DNA of 64,000 nucleotides from Archivesica marissinica (lineage: Eukaryota > Mollusca > Bivalvia > Venerida > Vesicomyidae), in NCBI GenBank assembly GCA_014843695.1, contig CM026404.1, positions 4,711,840-4,775,839 on the forward strand, given 5' to 3'. Below the pieces are notes generated by a model, which was not told where the DNA came from, did not search any database, and saw only the letters and a program-made list of their open reading frames with translations. Shown piece by piece: positions 1 through 12,493 of the stretch. Position 1 is the first letter of the stretch, and each line of letters begins with the position of its first letter. Position numbers and translations under genes: made by a program.

Positions 1-1452
1 CCTGCATGAACTGCATGCGCGCTGTGTGACACATAGTCCCATCCTGCATGAACTGCATGCGCGTTGTGTGACACATAGTCCCATCCTGCATGAACTGCAT
101 GCACGCTGTGTGGCACATAGTCCCATCCTGCATGCACGCTGTGTGGCACGTAGTCCCATCCTGCATGCACGCTGTGTGGCACGTAGTCCCATCCTGCATG
201 AGCGCTGTGTGGCACGTAGTCCCATCCTGCATGCGCGCTGTGTGGCACGTAGTCCCATTCTGCATGCGCACTGTGTGGCACATAGTCCCATCCTGCATGC
301 GCGCTGTGTGGCACGTAGTCCCATTCTGCATGCGCGCTGTGTGGCACATAGTCCCATCCTGCATGCGCGCTGTGTGGCACATAGTCCCATCGTGCAGGAA
401 CTGCATGCGCGCTGTGTGGCACGTAGTCCCATCCTGCATGAACTGCATGCGCGCTGTGTGGCACGTAGTCCCATCCTGCATGCGCGCTGTGTGGCACGTA
501 GTCCCATCCTGCATGCGCGCTGTGTGGCACGTAGTCCCATCCTGCATGCGCGCTGTGTGGCACGTAGTCCCATCCTGCATGCGCGCTGTGTGGCACATAG
601 TCCCATCCTGCATGCGCGCTGTGTGGCACGTAGTCCCATCGTGCATGAACTGCATGCGCGCTGTGTTGCACGTAGTCCCATCCTGCATGCGCGTTGTGTG
701 GCACATAGTCCCATCCTGCATTAACTGCATGCGCGCTGTGTGGCACGTAGTCCCATCCTGCATGCACATTGTGTGGCACATAGCCCCATCGTGCAGGAAC
801 TGCATACACATTGTGTGGCACATAGCCCCATCCTGCATGCACATTGTGTGGCACATAGCCCCATCCTGTATACACATTGTGTGGCACATCGTGCAGGAAC
901 TGCATACACATTGTGTGGCACATAGCCCCATCCTGCATGCACATTGTGTGGCACATAGCCCCATCCTGCATACACATTGTGTGGCACATAGCCCCATCCT
1001 GCATGCACATTGTGTGGCACATAGCCCCATCCTGCATGCACATTGTGTGGCACATAGCCCCATCGTGCAGGAACTGCATACACATTGTGTGGCACATAGC
1101 CCCATCGTGCAGGAACTGCATACACATTGTGTGGCACATAGCCCCATCGTGCAGGAACTGCATACACATTGTGTGGCACATAGCCCCATCCTGCAGGAAC
1201 TGCATACACATTGTGTGGCACATAGCCCCTTCGTGCAGGAACTGCATACACATTGTGTGGCACATAGCCCCATCGTGCAGGAACTGCATACACATTGTGT
1301 GGCACATAGCCCCATCGTGCAGGAACTGCATACACATTGTGTGGCACATAGCCCCTTCGTGCAGGAACTGCATACACATTGTGTGGCACATAGCCCCATC
1401 GTGCAGGAACTGCATACACATTGTGTGGCACATAGCCCCATCATTCGACACA
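1..1452. repeat. 33/42-bp minisatellite, two subfamilies
   Basis: A head-to-tail array fills the window edge and so continues outside it. The left part (to about 770) is mainly a 33-bp unit with core GCGCGCTGTGTGGCAC followed by GTAGTCCCATCCTGCAT. The right part is mainly a 42-bp unit with core ACACATTGTGTGGCACATAG, which gains 9 bp (a second CTGCAT-type segment). Both lengths are multiples of three, so long open frames run through it on both strands; these are repeat artefacts unless transcription is shown. Confidence 0.97.
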
Positions 1453-1900
1453 TGATATCATAAACTGTTGAATATATGTTTTTGCTACATGTCAATGACA
1501 ACAGATGCCATTTATGTCGGTTTGGTAGGATTAACTGAGGTACATAATCAGGCAAAATTGATATAATGCACATGCATCTCGGATCAATAGTGTGGCTTAC
1601 GGTTGACTTTATCTCATGGAATATCTTGGACATAGTGTAAATAATATAAATTTCTTGTATATAAAATAACATATTTAACCCATTCAACACCAAGTAACTG
1701 ACATGGACTGGTGTATGATATTTTTAGACCAATAAATTAATAAGAAAATTACATTTGGACCAGTTCATTTATCAAAATAGGTAATTTTGTCTAAAAATAG
1801 TAATATTACTGGTAAAATGTGCAGATCCTGATGAGACGACTCGTATGTGGTGTTGAAAGGGTTAAAAATGGAGTGGAGTTAGAAAAGTTTACTTGTACCA
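1453..1900. other. Unassigned AT-rich spacer
   Basis: I see no gene, RNA or repeat here beyond AT-rich sequence between the first array and a set of diverged repeats. Confidence 0.6.
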
Positions 1901-1929
1901 ATTTCATGCAACCATTTCAATATATTGCT

Positions 1930-2560
1930 ACAGTAAACTCCAAACCTCTCACACCTGAACGCATTGCCATTGCATTATCACGATGTAGAACACAAATGGG
2001 TATGCAAAGTTTCAAAGTCATAACATTGACTGTTTTTGAGAAATGTTAATGTTTGAGCTTTTTATGCACAAATATTTCTGAATTTGGACTAATGTTGGAC
2101 AAAATTCAAGTTAATAATGTCACTATTAGGGGGCGAGGATTTACTGTGGGTGTAGAGAAATAGTCCTCAGACGTGTATGCAAACGTTCAAAGCAATAACT
2201 TGAGACGGTCTTTGAGAAATGATTATGTTTGACTTTTTTTTACTCATAAATAATATCTGAAATCAGATTATTTCTGGCCAAAATTCAAGGTCAGGGTCAT
2301 TCTTGGGGTGGGAACTTACTGTATATGTGTAGAGAATTAGTCCTCGGATGTGTATGCGAAGGTGCAAAATAATAAATTTAACGGTTTATGAGATATGATA
2401 ATATTTGAGTTTGTGTTTTGACAAATTTGTTCGCCTAAATTGTAGTTCATGGACATTGTTGGTGAGGACTTGCTGTGGTGTAGATAATCAGTCCATGGAT
2501 GTGTATGCAAAGTTTCAAAGCTATACCTTTGATAGTTTTTTGAGAAACGACAATGTGAGT
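1930..2560. repeat. Four diverged, loosely tandem repeats
   Basis: A block with the pattern GTGTATGCAAAGTTTCAAAG, then a loosely conserved stretch, then TTTGAGAAATGNTAATGTTTGA recurs near 1997, 2178, 2350 and 2500. Copies are clearly related but eroded, unlike the homogeneous arrays elsewhere. Short ORFs crossing them change frame between copies, so no protein is called. Confidence 0.6.
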
Positions 2561-2599
2561 TCAGGCTCGCTTAAACAATATTTTGTTTCAATGTAATTG

Positions 2600-2886
2600 T
2601 GTGTTTTACATTTATTTATCGTCTCTACCGGTTACCCATGTGAGCGACGCCTTCTGAAGAGATTAGTTATTTTAGATTTTTGGAGGATAGTGCAATGATA
2701 CAGAAAGAGACACATTCCAGAGTCTCCTATGGCTCTTTTACATGCATGGTGTAAAGCACCGACAAGAGACCTCGGTTTAAGGTCCCATCTGAAAGACTGT
2801 TAATTTTATTAGGGTCAGACGGGGGATCGAACCTGCGATCCCTGGATTAACAGTCCAGTATGTTACCACTGGACTACAGATCCATC
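2600..2886 (-). mobile_element. tRNA-headed SINE, family D copy 1
   Basis: The right end read on the - strand is tRNA-like: GTAGTCCAGTGGTAACA (A-box region) and GGTTCGATCCCCC (B box). The body (to about 2600) matches a second copy at 33123-33410 nearly end to end, in the same orientation. The dispersed repetition plus internal pol III promoter boxes identify a SINE rather than a functional tRNA gene. Confidence 0.8.
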
Positions 2887-4440
2887 TGTTCAATATAATT
2901 ATGTCTTTTATAATATACAGTGTGTCAAAATTCAGGTTCAAGGTCACACTCGGGGTGTGAGCCCTGTTAGGGAGGCAGAGAACAATCCCTAGAAACAGTT
3001 AGCAAGTTATCTAAGCAATATATTTAACATTTATTTAGTTATATGCAAATATGTAACTGTTCAGCGGCATCGCCGGAAAGGTGACTGCATAGTCTCACTG
3101 TCCATGTGGGCAAGACAAAAATATCGAGGCAATCTCCGATAGAAACATGTTCTTCAGTACATGTATTACTAGCAGACGAGTATGCCAGTAAAATCTTACA
3201 TGAAAAATAATGTTCTCAGTGAAATGCTGCAAACATAAACGGACATGCACACATTTGTTGACTTTCCCATATAATACGTGTATTGTAGCCACACTGGACA
3301 ATTTATAAGTGTAAAATTCATTAAATGTTTATAAATACACAAGGAGATATAACATATCCATGTAGTCACTGAACTGCGTTATTCGGGACCTCCTCTCTGA
3401 AACAGAAAAAAACACACAAATATATTAAGGGGATATTTGATTGTTTCCGTGTACGATGGAATTACGTTTCACCGAATGAACATTGAAAGCATTATTATCA
3501 CAAGTGACGCTAGATAATAATCTTTAGCTTTCTATGTGCATAAGTGAAATATAATTTGATCATTCATTTAAACATACAATGTTCTTTTTATTTTAGGCTG
3601 AAGTGTTTATATGATAGAAAACGCAACTGTGCGCTACATTCCGCTAAAACGCCGCGCTTCGGCGACCTAAAATGACGCACAAATGGCATCACTGACAGAT
3701 TGAGTCCAAATACAGGCCGCTGCTAGGTACAACACATGCAAAACTGCTTTCAACCAGTGGATTAACACATTTGATTTCACTGATGAAGTTCTATGTATTA
3801 CATTGCACAGCATAAAATACATATATTTATTGTTACATATAATGTTAACAGACAGTATAATCTATTATGATGACGATTACAAAATGTACCAAATTTCACA
3901 AGACGACAATTGCCTGTATTTAAAATTACAGGCCACTAGTCCGACACGATGAATAACAAAATCTTTTGCGAAATCTTAATCAAGATTCCAAACTTCAATG
4001 ATAGCGTTGTATGGGCATGACAGAAATGAACCTCATCTTTCAGTTCACATATCTATATATATATTTTAATTTAATAATATTTTATTGCATTTTTTTATAC
4101 ATTACAATTATACACACAATGAAATACGTAGAAAACAATATGAAATTATATTAGGATTTATTATTATTGCTGTATACGATTTAATCTGGGGGAAAAAAGC
4201 AAATGGGTTGGGCTACAAGTTATAGTAACATTATTTACAGCCCTTCCCATCAACATATATACCGGTATATATAATTACAAGAGAAACAAAGCAGGGAGAT
4301 TTCTTTGATTTTTTCAATTCATTTCAAAAAGTGCAAATTTGTTACCGGTATTGTATTTTGACATCATGTAAAACATTTTCCATTCCAGTCTATATTATAT
4401 GTGATTATAATTATTGTTGTATCAAGCCTTCAACTACCCT
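2887..4440. other. Unassigned intergenic sequence
   Basis: Mostly AT-rich with only short ORFs (the longest, 68 codons, resembles nothing I know). No exon pair with matching phase or recognised RNA is visible. Confidence 0.55.
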
Positions 4441-4459
4441 CAGTTTTTAAAAGTTGGGC

Positions 4460-4770
4460 GAAACTGACTGTATACAGAGTTGGGGCAAACTTGATGACTA
4501 GAGTTGGGTAGGCTTCCTGCTGGCGGTGCTGTTTCTGCATTTAGCGAAAAAAATAGGTTTGGAGGGGGAAAATAATGATTTCGCGAAATATTAAAATCTT
4601 GGTTATTATATATCCAAAACCGTAGCTGTCTCCAACTTGGAGCGAAACTGATGTACACAGAGTTGGGACGAAACTGACATATACAGAGTTGGGGCGAACT
4701 TGATGTGTACAGAGTTGGGGCGAACTTGATGTGTACAGAGTTGGGGCGAACTTGATGTGTACAGAGTATA
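4460..4770. repeat. Short 26-27 bp tandem repeat
   Basis: The motif ACAGAGTTGGGGCGAACTTG recurs, perfectly near 4687-4770 and more loosely from 4460. The 116-codon - strand ORF over it is generated by the repeat. Confidence 0.75.
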
Positions 4771-5000
4771 AAACAATGGAACACAGTCACAATTATTACC
4801 TGCAGCTTGGAAAATGACCTAATAATTGTTTATCATCATACCTCTATATATTCCATTTCTAATAATGATATTGGTGTTCTTTGAAATTTTAAAGGTAATG
4901 TATCTTCTAATCCTGATAATGTTGAAGCTATTGGGTCGGATGGACGTTGAGTTGCAGGTTGTAGCATGCTCCCAGCAGCACCTGTAACAAATGATAAGGA

Positions 5001-5160
5001 TGTGAGATGGTACGGTGGTCGCCAGATCGGACAGGTGGGTTTTCTCTGGGTACTCTAGTTTCCTCCCACATGAATGACCACATATACACTCTCATCCGCG
5101 CCAACGAGAGTGATTAATATAAGTTGTTAAAACTTGCGTCGCAATCGTTGTAAAATAAAT
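5001..5160 (+). mobile_element. SINE family C, head-truncated copy
   Basis: GAGATGGTACGGTGGTCGCC through the tail GTTGTAAAATAAATCAAG matches copies at 26365-26525 and 53439-53655. The last of these retains the tRNA-like head, so this copy is 5'-truncated. Confidence 0.75.
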
Positions 5161-5324
5161 CAAGTTTAAATCTTAAACAAATGATAAAAACTGCAAAAAC
5201 AATAGGATTGATTTCCACCATAACACAACTATATCCAAATATATATAATTATTGTAGTTAATTATTTCTTCACTGGCAATGCTCAACTTCCTCCTATGTT
5301 AGGGTAATAAATACACATAGAGTC

Positions 5325-5750
5325 AAACCTTAAACATCCAGCCAGGAAATCATTGGAAGTGGCTGCTTAATAGAGAGCAAATGTATAATAAAACAACATA
5401 TTGGGAATATGGAAACGAGCTGCTTGATACCGTCTCTGTGGCCTAGTGGTTAAGGTGTCCGCCTATGGAGCAGGGGGTCGAAGGTTCAAACCTCGTCAGG
5501 GGTTCGTTCTGATATGGCCGGTTGTTGGTGAGCCACCAGCTAGTTAAATATAATGTTTATCGATTGCTTATCAGCCAGGCGCCTGGCCTTCAAGGATAGG
5601 ATTCGGGAAGTACTGATGTCCATAAGAGGTGTCGCATAAGTCAGAAATGGCTGGCCCTTTCAATAGGGGTGACACTATAATAAAGAAACACACTACAGGT
5701 TTGCTGTTTAATGGAGGTGACCACTAACTTGACTGCTATACTAAACCACA
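5325..5750 (+). mobile_element. MITE A copy, split by a SINE
   Basis: The left part (about 5325-5428, AGTCAAACCTTAAACATCCA onward) and right part (about 5695-5750, ACAGGTTTGCTGTTTAATGG) together reproduce the MITE seen unbroken at 22338-22505 and 33566-33750. The 5430-5694 SINE sits between them. Typical motifs are GTGGCTGCTTAATAGAG and AGGTGACCACTAAC. Confidence 0.75.
5430..5694 (+). mobile_element. tRNA-headed SINE, family E
   Basis: Starts with a tRNA-like head: GTGGCCTAGTGGTTAAGG (A box) and GGTTCAAACCTCG (B box). An unrelated body of about 190 bp follows, ending in ACTATAATAAAG. It is inserted in the MITE A copy around it. Confidence 0.7.
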
Positions 5751-5874
5751 TTACTTGTACTTCCATCCAGAACTCTACTTGGAAACTTTATCCTAGGAAT
5801 ATGCGGCCTAACAGCCTGAAAACACAATTTGAAATAACATAGTAGGGTAACTGGGTTTGATCATACATGTACAT

Positions 5875-7790
5875 GGATGGTCTGATCTAGTATGATGTCT
5901 GGTCTAGTATGTCTGGTCTAGTATGATGTCTGATCTAGTATGGTCTGGTATAGTATGGTCTGGTATAGTATGATGTCTGGTCTAGTATGATGTCTGATCT
6001 AGTATGATGTCTGGTCTAGTATGGTCTGGTATAGTATGTCTGGTCTAGTATGATGTCTGATCTAGTATGATGTATGATGTCTGGTCTGGTATAGTATGTC
6101 TGGTCTAGTATGATGTCTGGTCTAGTATGATTTCTGATCTAGTATGGTCTGGTATGATGTCTGGTCTAGTATGGTCTGGTATAGTATGGTCTGGTATGCT
6201 GTCTGGTCTAGTATGATGTCTGGTCTAGTATGATGTCTGGTCTAGTATGACTGGTCTAGTATGTCTGGTCTAGTATGATGTCTGGTCTAGTATGTCTGGT
6301 CTAGTTTGATGTCTGGTCTAGTATGTCTGGTCTAGTATGATGTCTGGTCTAGTATGTCTGGTCTAGTATGATGTATGATCTAGTATGATGTCTGATCTAG
6401 TATGATGTCTGATCTAGTATGATGTCTGATCTAATCTAAGTATGATGTCTGATCTAGTATGTCTGATCTAGTATGACATCTGGTATAGTATGATGTCTGG
6501 TCTAGTATGATGTCTGGTATAGTATTATGTCTGATCTAGTATGACATCTGGTATAGTATGATGTCTGGTCTAGTATGATGTCTGGTCTAGTATGATGTCT
6601 GATCTAGTATGATGTCTGATCTAGTATGATGTCTGGTCTAGTATGATGTCTGATCTAGTATGATGTCTGGTACAGTATGATGTCTGATCTAGTGTGACGT
6701 CTGATCGGGTATGTCTGATCTAGTATGATGTCTGGCATAATGTAATGTCTGGTCTAGTATGTCTAGCATGATGTCTGGTCTAGTATGACATCTGGTATAT
6801 TATGACATCTGGTCTAGTATGATGTCTGATCTAGTATGATGTCTTGTCTGGTATGATGTCTGATATAGTATGATGTCTGGTCTAGTATGATGTCTGGTCT
6901 AGTTTGATGTCTTGAATAGTATGATAGTCTGGTCTAGTTTGATGTCTGGTCTAGTATGACATCTGGTATAGTATGACGTCTGGTCTAGTATGATGTCTGG
7001 TCTAGTATGACATATTATCTAGTATGATGTCTTGATTTAGTATGATGTCTTGATTTAGTATGGTGTCTTGTCTGGTATGATGTCTGATATAGTATGATGT
7101 CTGGTCTAGTGTGATGTCTGGTCTAGTATGACATCTGGTATAGTATGATGTCTGGTCTAGTGTGATGTCTGGTCTAGTGTGATGTCTGATCTAGTATGAT
7201 GTCTGGTCTAGTATGATGTCTGGTCTAGTATGGTGTCTGGTCTAGTATGATGTCTGGTCTAGTATGAGTCTAGTATGACATCTGGTCTAGTATGACGTCT
7301 GGTCTGGTATGATGTCTGGTCTAGTATGATGTCTGATATAGTGTGCTATCTGGTCTAGTATGATGTCTTATCTGGTATGATGTCTGATATAGTATGATGT
7401 CTGATATAGTATGATGTCTTGTCTGGTATGATGTCTGGTCTAGTATGATGTCTTGTCTGGTATGACGTCTGGTCTAGTATGATGTCTGATATAGTGTGAT
7501 GTCTGATCTAGTGTGATGTCTGATCTAGTATGACGTCTGGTTTAATATGACCTCTGGTCTAGTATGATGTCTGGTCCAATATGATGTCTGGTCTAGTATG
7601 ACATCTGGTCTAGTACATGACATCTGGTCTAATATGATGTCTGTTCTAGTATGATGTCTGGCCTAATATGATGCCTGGTACAGTGTGATGTCTCATATAG
7701 TATGATGTCTGGTCCAGTATGATGTCTGGTCCAGTATGACGTTTGGTCTAGTATGACTACTTGTCTAATATGATGTGTAGTATCGATACA
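5875..7790. repeat. 17-bp minisatellite, degenerate
   Basis: About 1.9 kb of a unit approximating TAGTATGATGTCTGGTC, with many substitutions (GGTC/GATC/GGTAT) and deletions of the GATGT segment. The heterogeneity suggests an older array than most others here. No continuous frame survives. Confidence 0.95.
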
Positions 7791-9060
7791 TTATCCGAAT
7801 ACTATTGCACTTTATGTAATCCATCAACATAGTACCTGAAGACGATTAACGAATACTTAGTAATGACATGCGAACATCTCCTTTTTAAAAACAACATTAA
7901 TTCTACATATATATATACCTGGAGTGTCCTTGCCAAACTTGTCATTTTGTTTTTCGTCCGATGGATTAAGGAGGGTATAAATTCCAGTGCCCGGAAATAA
8001 TGACGGGCTGATTCCTTAGCAGATCATCCTTTATCCTTTTTTAGTACTCTGTTTTCAGAACTTATCGATAGTTATCAGACACAAGTGAAATGATGATTGT
8101 GAGTCTGCTTGGATACTTGCATTGCAAACTGGTGACCATGGATTCGAGCAACACAACGCACAGAGCATGCATTTTCAATTCTAAAGGTCAGACACCACTA
8201 TTGAAATCTCAATAGGCCTACATTATAACATACAGTTCACCCTACACTTTTCGAACCAATCCGAGGCCGTCATTTCAATAACAGTGTCTGACCTAAAGTT
8301 ACAAGTACTTTCTTGGCGACGAGGTAAACCAGTACCCTTGAAGAAACAATAGGTTAACACCATTTAGAGAAAAGGGTAAACAGGACATACTCTATTGGTG
8401 ATTATAATTATGTTAGCACGATTGTGAAACAAGTTCCTCTAACTGCAGGCACAGTGAATATAAGTGTATTACCTAAGTACACCACAGAATACCGCTATTG
8501 AAACCATGTACTCCGACGTGCATCAACTCTAAACAGACACCGTCTTCAAACTTGACTCATCCAAAATATTAAGAGATATGTGGAACAACAACAGATTCAC
8601 AGGCAGCGAAGATGATCAAAACATAGAACACAGAAAGAAGGATAACCGTGAAGTCTTACAACTCAAAACGGAAGGGATCACACACAGTATAGCCAAACAT
8701 ACGACCACAGCCATCTAACACATACAAGGAACCTCAACTACTTAATTCCACAGTCCCGAACCAAGCACCATATAAAGTATATTTCCCCGAACAATACATC
8801 TTTGGAATGGCTTCCCACTACTATGGCCTCGCTGAACAATTAATTTGTTGCTGAGCGGCTGGCCACTGTACATCTCATATAACATTAATGACTGTTTTTA
8901 ACCGTAGTATGCAATTCTTTTTAACTCTCTCTTTCTTACATATTGAGATTCTTGCCCACTGTCCCTGACAAGGGCCTCCCAGCATTGCGTGTTGTGGATT
9001 AATATGCAATGTAGATGTAGAACTTACGTGCGTTGCTCCTAATAAACATTTAATATTTAC
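7791..9060. other. Unassigned intergenic sequence
   Basis: No convincing gene or repeat. Short ORFs only. Confidence 0.5.
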
Positions 9061-9067
9061 ATGCATT

Positions 9068-9300
9068 GCGGAAGTCACGATAGCGCAGTGGATGCGTGTT
9101 CGATTCATGTGCGAAAGGTCCAGAGTTCAAGCCCCGCTGGAGCCATTACGATTGTGCCCTTAGGCAAGGCATTTAAATTCCATGTTGTCTCTTCTCTCTC
9201 CCTCGCAGCGATGGATTCCATCAGGAATGAGGTCTCGAGAGTGATTAATTAATATAAGTTGTAAGAACTTGTTTCGCAATTGAACTAAAATAAATTTGTA
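9068..9300 (+). mobile_element. tRNA-headed SINE, family B copy 1
   Basis: The head GATAGCGCAGTGGATGCG plus B-box-like GAGTTCAAGCCCCG is followed by a body with TGTGCCCTTAGGCAAGGCAT and the tail CGCAATTGAACTAAAATAAA. Related copies lie at 28131-28345 (+) and 38915-39257 (-). The 63-codon ORF across it is not a gene. Confidence 0.8.
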
Positions 9301-9614
9301 TAAACTATTTACATGCTATAACCTGATGACAGAGGTATAGTGATAACCTTTGTACGGTACGATACGGAGAATGTATGGAGGATATACGAAAATAAAAACT
9401 GTTCAACTTCCTTTTCCGGTTCGATCCTAGGTCTGTAATTTTGTAATGTTTTATTACAATTAAAAATCTGAACGTATCTTAGTTATTTAGGGAAATTTCA
9501 GGAAATCAAAGATAATTTCTTAACAGCTTATTTATTTCTACACACACTGTGTGTTTATTTAAGATTGAAACTAACTGTAGAATATGAACAATACAATTGT
9601 ATGTATGTATACAT
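9301..9614. other. Unassigned spacer
   Basis: AT-rich, nothing recognised. Confidence 0.5.
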
Positions 9615-9815
9615 AGGTCCATTAATGTCTAACCCCTTGCAGGGACCTATGCATGTTTTCCTGGACATGCTTGTCCGATCTAAGCGGTTAAACAGTACTA
9701 AGCAATGTGTGGGAGGTGTCTATGACACTACTTACGTGGCCTGACTGAGTATCGAACCCGCCGAGACTGTTCGATCCCAAATCCGACGCTCTATCAAGAT
9801 TGAATGGACCACGGA
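9615..9815 (-). mobile_element. tRNA-like SINE fragment, family F
   Basis: Read on the - strand, 9815 downward has CAATCTTGATAGAGCGTCGG and GGGTTCGATACTCAGTC, resembling A and B boxes. A body ending near CCCTGCAAGGGG follows. It is a single copy in this window, so the assignment rests on the pol III boxes only. Confidence 0.5.
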
Positions 9816-9819
9816 CGCC

Positions 9820-11045
9820 ACACTTTCATTCTACTGTAGTTCACCAGCAACTATAGACTAGTGTTTACCATACTCTGTTAAGAGAATACTAGCAAGAACA
9901 TGTTTGATGATGTTTTGGTAGCAATTTACCTTAAAAATGTCCCATGCCCTGGTCGTGGTCCAGCTGAGCTGTAGAGTTGTATTTGTAATCAAAGGGTCCC
10001 ACTTGATAAGGGCACGTATATAGTTAGCAACATTCAATGATTTTATTAACAGCTATAATACATGTAAAACTATACATTTTCTAGTTGATCTCATCAAACC
10101 ATTTGCAAAAATGTATAGTTTAACTTTGTTACACCACAAATTTTGAAATTAATGGACTTGTAAATGATGAAAAATTGCAGTCAGAAAAGGCTTGATTTTC
10201 AATTTCTTAAAAAAGTTGACCCCAGCTTATTTTTTTACTTGATCATGAAACGGTATTCTGCATAGTAGTCAGTGTTATGTTCTATAAACATTTCTCACCT
10301 GTTCTGTAACAATTTTATGCACACTACTTACAACACACTTATAAATTAATATAGTTTTAATATACCGACTCGTAACCGAGTACGAAAGAACGGTGTACGG
10401 TAACCGAGTACGAATGAACTGTGTACGAACAGCCATTTTGATTTTAGAAAATTGCAAATACAAGCTAATTAATCGTCGGTGAGCGCAAATGCATATTTGC
10501 ATTTATTCCAAACCACAATACCGTATCTATTTATACCTCAATCGAGCTTGAGAGAAGGACACACTGCAATATTTTAATGTTTTTTTTACTCTGCATGAAT
10601 TACGATTACGACGGCGGAAGTGGAATATTGGTAATAGTTAAGTTTGATTACTTCCCTTGTCCGATGAGACTTGTCATGTCGCTCAGATGCGAGCCAAATA
10701 AACAGGATATACGTCAAATTACATTCTTGGAAGTGCCCAGAATGAAAAGAATACTGATATATCTATCATAAAATACCAATTTCATTAGCGTATATGGCCG
10801 TTTTGGACAAATTTATGATATTTGAAATTTTCACTTTCGGTTTTGAACTGTAAATATATACTGCGTAACAGCCAAATGGGCATATACGCCATATTTGGTC
10901 ATATCTCCTCCCACTTATGCAAATATTTCAATCGGAAAGCGTTTGCTCTGTTCATACAAGACCGTAATACACAGGACATATTTTGGGGTCAGTTTTTTAT
11001 CGGAACACCGATTGCGCAATAATGCGCAGTAAAGATGCTTGGTGG
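9820..11045. other. Unassigned intergenic sequence
   Basis: Contains ORFs of 64-75 codons, none with a recognisable domain or supporting splice structure. Confidence 0.5.
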
Positions 11046-11050
11046 TTGCT

Positions 11051-11212
11051 AATGTAGTGTACGTGGTTGAGGTCGCTAACTTGTATACCACTGTAACCTA
11101 TGGTCACGGGCTCGAGCCCCGCTCAGATCGTATCTTTATATGAAGACGTTGGCAGTTTCTTACAGCGGTTGATACTTGTTAACCGCTGGAGCCTGCTCAG
11201 GAAAGGTGTTGT
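11051..11212 (+). mobile_element. SINE family A, 3'-truncated copy
   Basis: GTGGTTGAGGTCGCTAACTT and CACGGGCTCGAGCCCCG correspond to the head of the full copy at 12036-12299. The match ends after GGAAAGGTGTTGTTA, so the 3' third is missing. Confidence 0.75.
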
Positions 11213-11230
11213 TATAATGTGAACGAATTG

Positions 11231-11775
11231 CGGCTGATTCGGACCAGATCAGTGGCTGATTCGGACCAGATAGTGACTTATTCGGACCACTCGAAAAACT
11301 TTGTTATAAAATTTGCATTGATTTCATACTTATCCAAACATCAGTGGCCGATTCGGACCAGATTTTCATATTCGTATATTAATGAAATATTAACCTCGGA
11401 CATCAGTGGCTGATTCGGACCAGATTTTGAATAATTGGAAATGGTGGTGGAGATACCTGATTCATTTGCAACTAAAAAATAATCACAACACGTAGGACTT
11501 TTTTTTTTCCTAGTTAAATATTGAAGTTTTTCGAATGGTCCGAATCAGCCACTGATCTGGTCCGAATCAGCCATTAATCTGGTCCGAATCGGCCACTGAT
11601 ATCTGAGTTAAATATTTCATTAATATACAAATATTTACATCCTTTTATCGTCTAAATGCAAACAAAACCAGTTTTCTAAGTCTACATATCTGGATAAGTA
11701 TGAAATCAATGCTAATTTTATAACAAAATTAGAAGTTTTTCGAGTGGTCCGAATCAGCCACTGATCTGGTCATTC
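11231..11775. mobile_element. Foldback element with about 200-bp arms
   Basis: The left arm (about 11231-11435) and right arm (about 11525-11775) are collinear inverted copies. Both contain CTGATTCGGACCAGAT-type blocks, the CACTCGAAAAACTT block, TTGATTTCATACTTATCCA and TATTAATGAAATATT in mirror order. The core CAGTGGCTGATTCGGACCAG is itself repeated within each arm. Only short ORFs are present, so it is non-autonomous. Confidence 0.8.
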
Positions 11776-12022
11776 AATAAACTAAACAATAATAACAAAA
11801 ATGTAATCAGCGGAATTGCTTGGTTTAGAATACTTCAAAATGCACCATTAACATCTATATTGAAAACAAACCCAACAAAATAAGGAGTGGGTCACCCCCC
11901 CCCCGCCAGTTAGGTGCTTCCTTCCATCTGACCATCGCAGACATTAAACATAATCACATGATTTTGTATGAAATTACTATTATTCCCAGTATTGCTGTAT
12001 TTGATTTAATTTTGCAAGTTTC

Positions 12023-12312
12023 ACAATTAATATCTCGTCCGCCTCCGTGGTCGAGTGGTTAAGGTCGCTGACTTGTATACCACTGTAACCTATCATCACT
12101 GATGGTCACGGGTTCGAGCCCCGCTCAGACCGTGTCTCATTTATATGAAAAAGTTGGCAGTTTCTTACGGAGGTTGGTGCACCCAAGTACTGGTTAACCG
12201 CTGGAGCCTGCCCAGGAAAGGTGTTGTTAGGTAAACTGCCCGCCGGCGATATAGCCCAAAATGGTGCTGATGCAGGCGTAAAACACGAAATATAACATAA
12301 CAATTAATATCT
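12023..12312 (+). mobile_element. SINE family A, full copy with 13-bp TSD
   Basis: The element at 12036-12299 is flanked by perfect 13-bp direct repeats ACAATTAATATCT (12023-12035 and 12300-12312), direct evidence of retroposition. The head has GTGGTCGAGTGGTTAAGG (A box) and GGTTCGAGCCCCG (B box). The tail ends in CGAAATATAACATAA. It lies just upstream of the RPL17 start exon, in the 5' UTR intron or promoter region. Confidence 0.93.
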
Positions 12313-12446
12313 ATACAAGTACTAAAGCAAAGAGATCAAGCAAAGGCCATTCATTGCCTTCATAATCATACTAATGATCATTACATGTTTTTCAAAAATT
12401 ATTTTATAAATTTAATTTGTATCGTATTGTATCCTTTGCATTTCAG

Positions 12447-12493
12447 AACCAACATGACGAGATACGCTACAGAACCAGAGAACCCATCAAAAT
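12447..12493 (+). CDS. RPL17: RPL17 exon with start codon
   Basis: Acceptor TTTCAG ends at 12446. The ATG is at 12454 and encodes [13 protein letters not shown], with one base left for the next codon. The donor is GTAAGA. The first 7 bases are 5' UTR. Confidence 0.95.

Noticed and set aside
26..1463. Long ORFs (up to 457 codons) on both strands
   Set aside because: They are produced by repeat units whose length is a multiple of three; residues simply repeat with the DNA period and several frames are open at once.
2820..2886. Functional tRNA gene (also 5430, 12040, 15816, 33340, 53440)
   Set aside because: tRNA-like heads are followed by family-specific bodies present in several copies, some with target duplications; they are SINEs.
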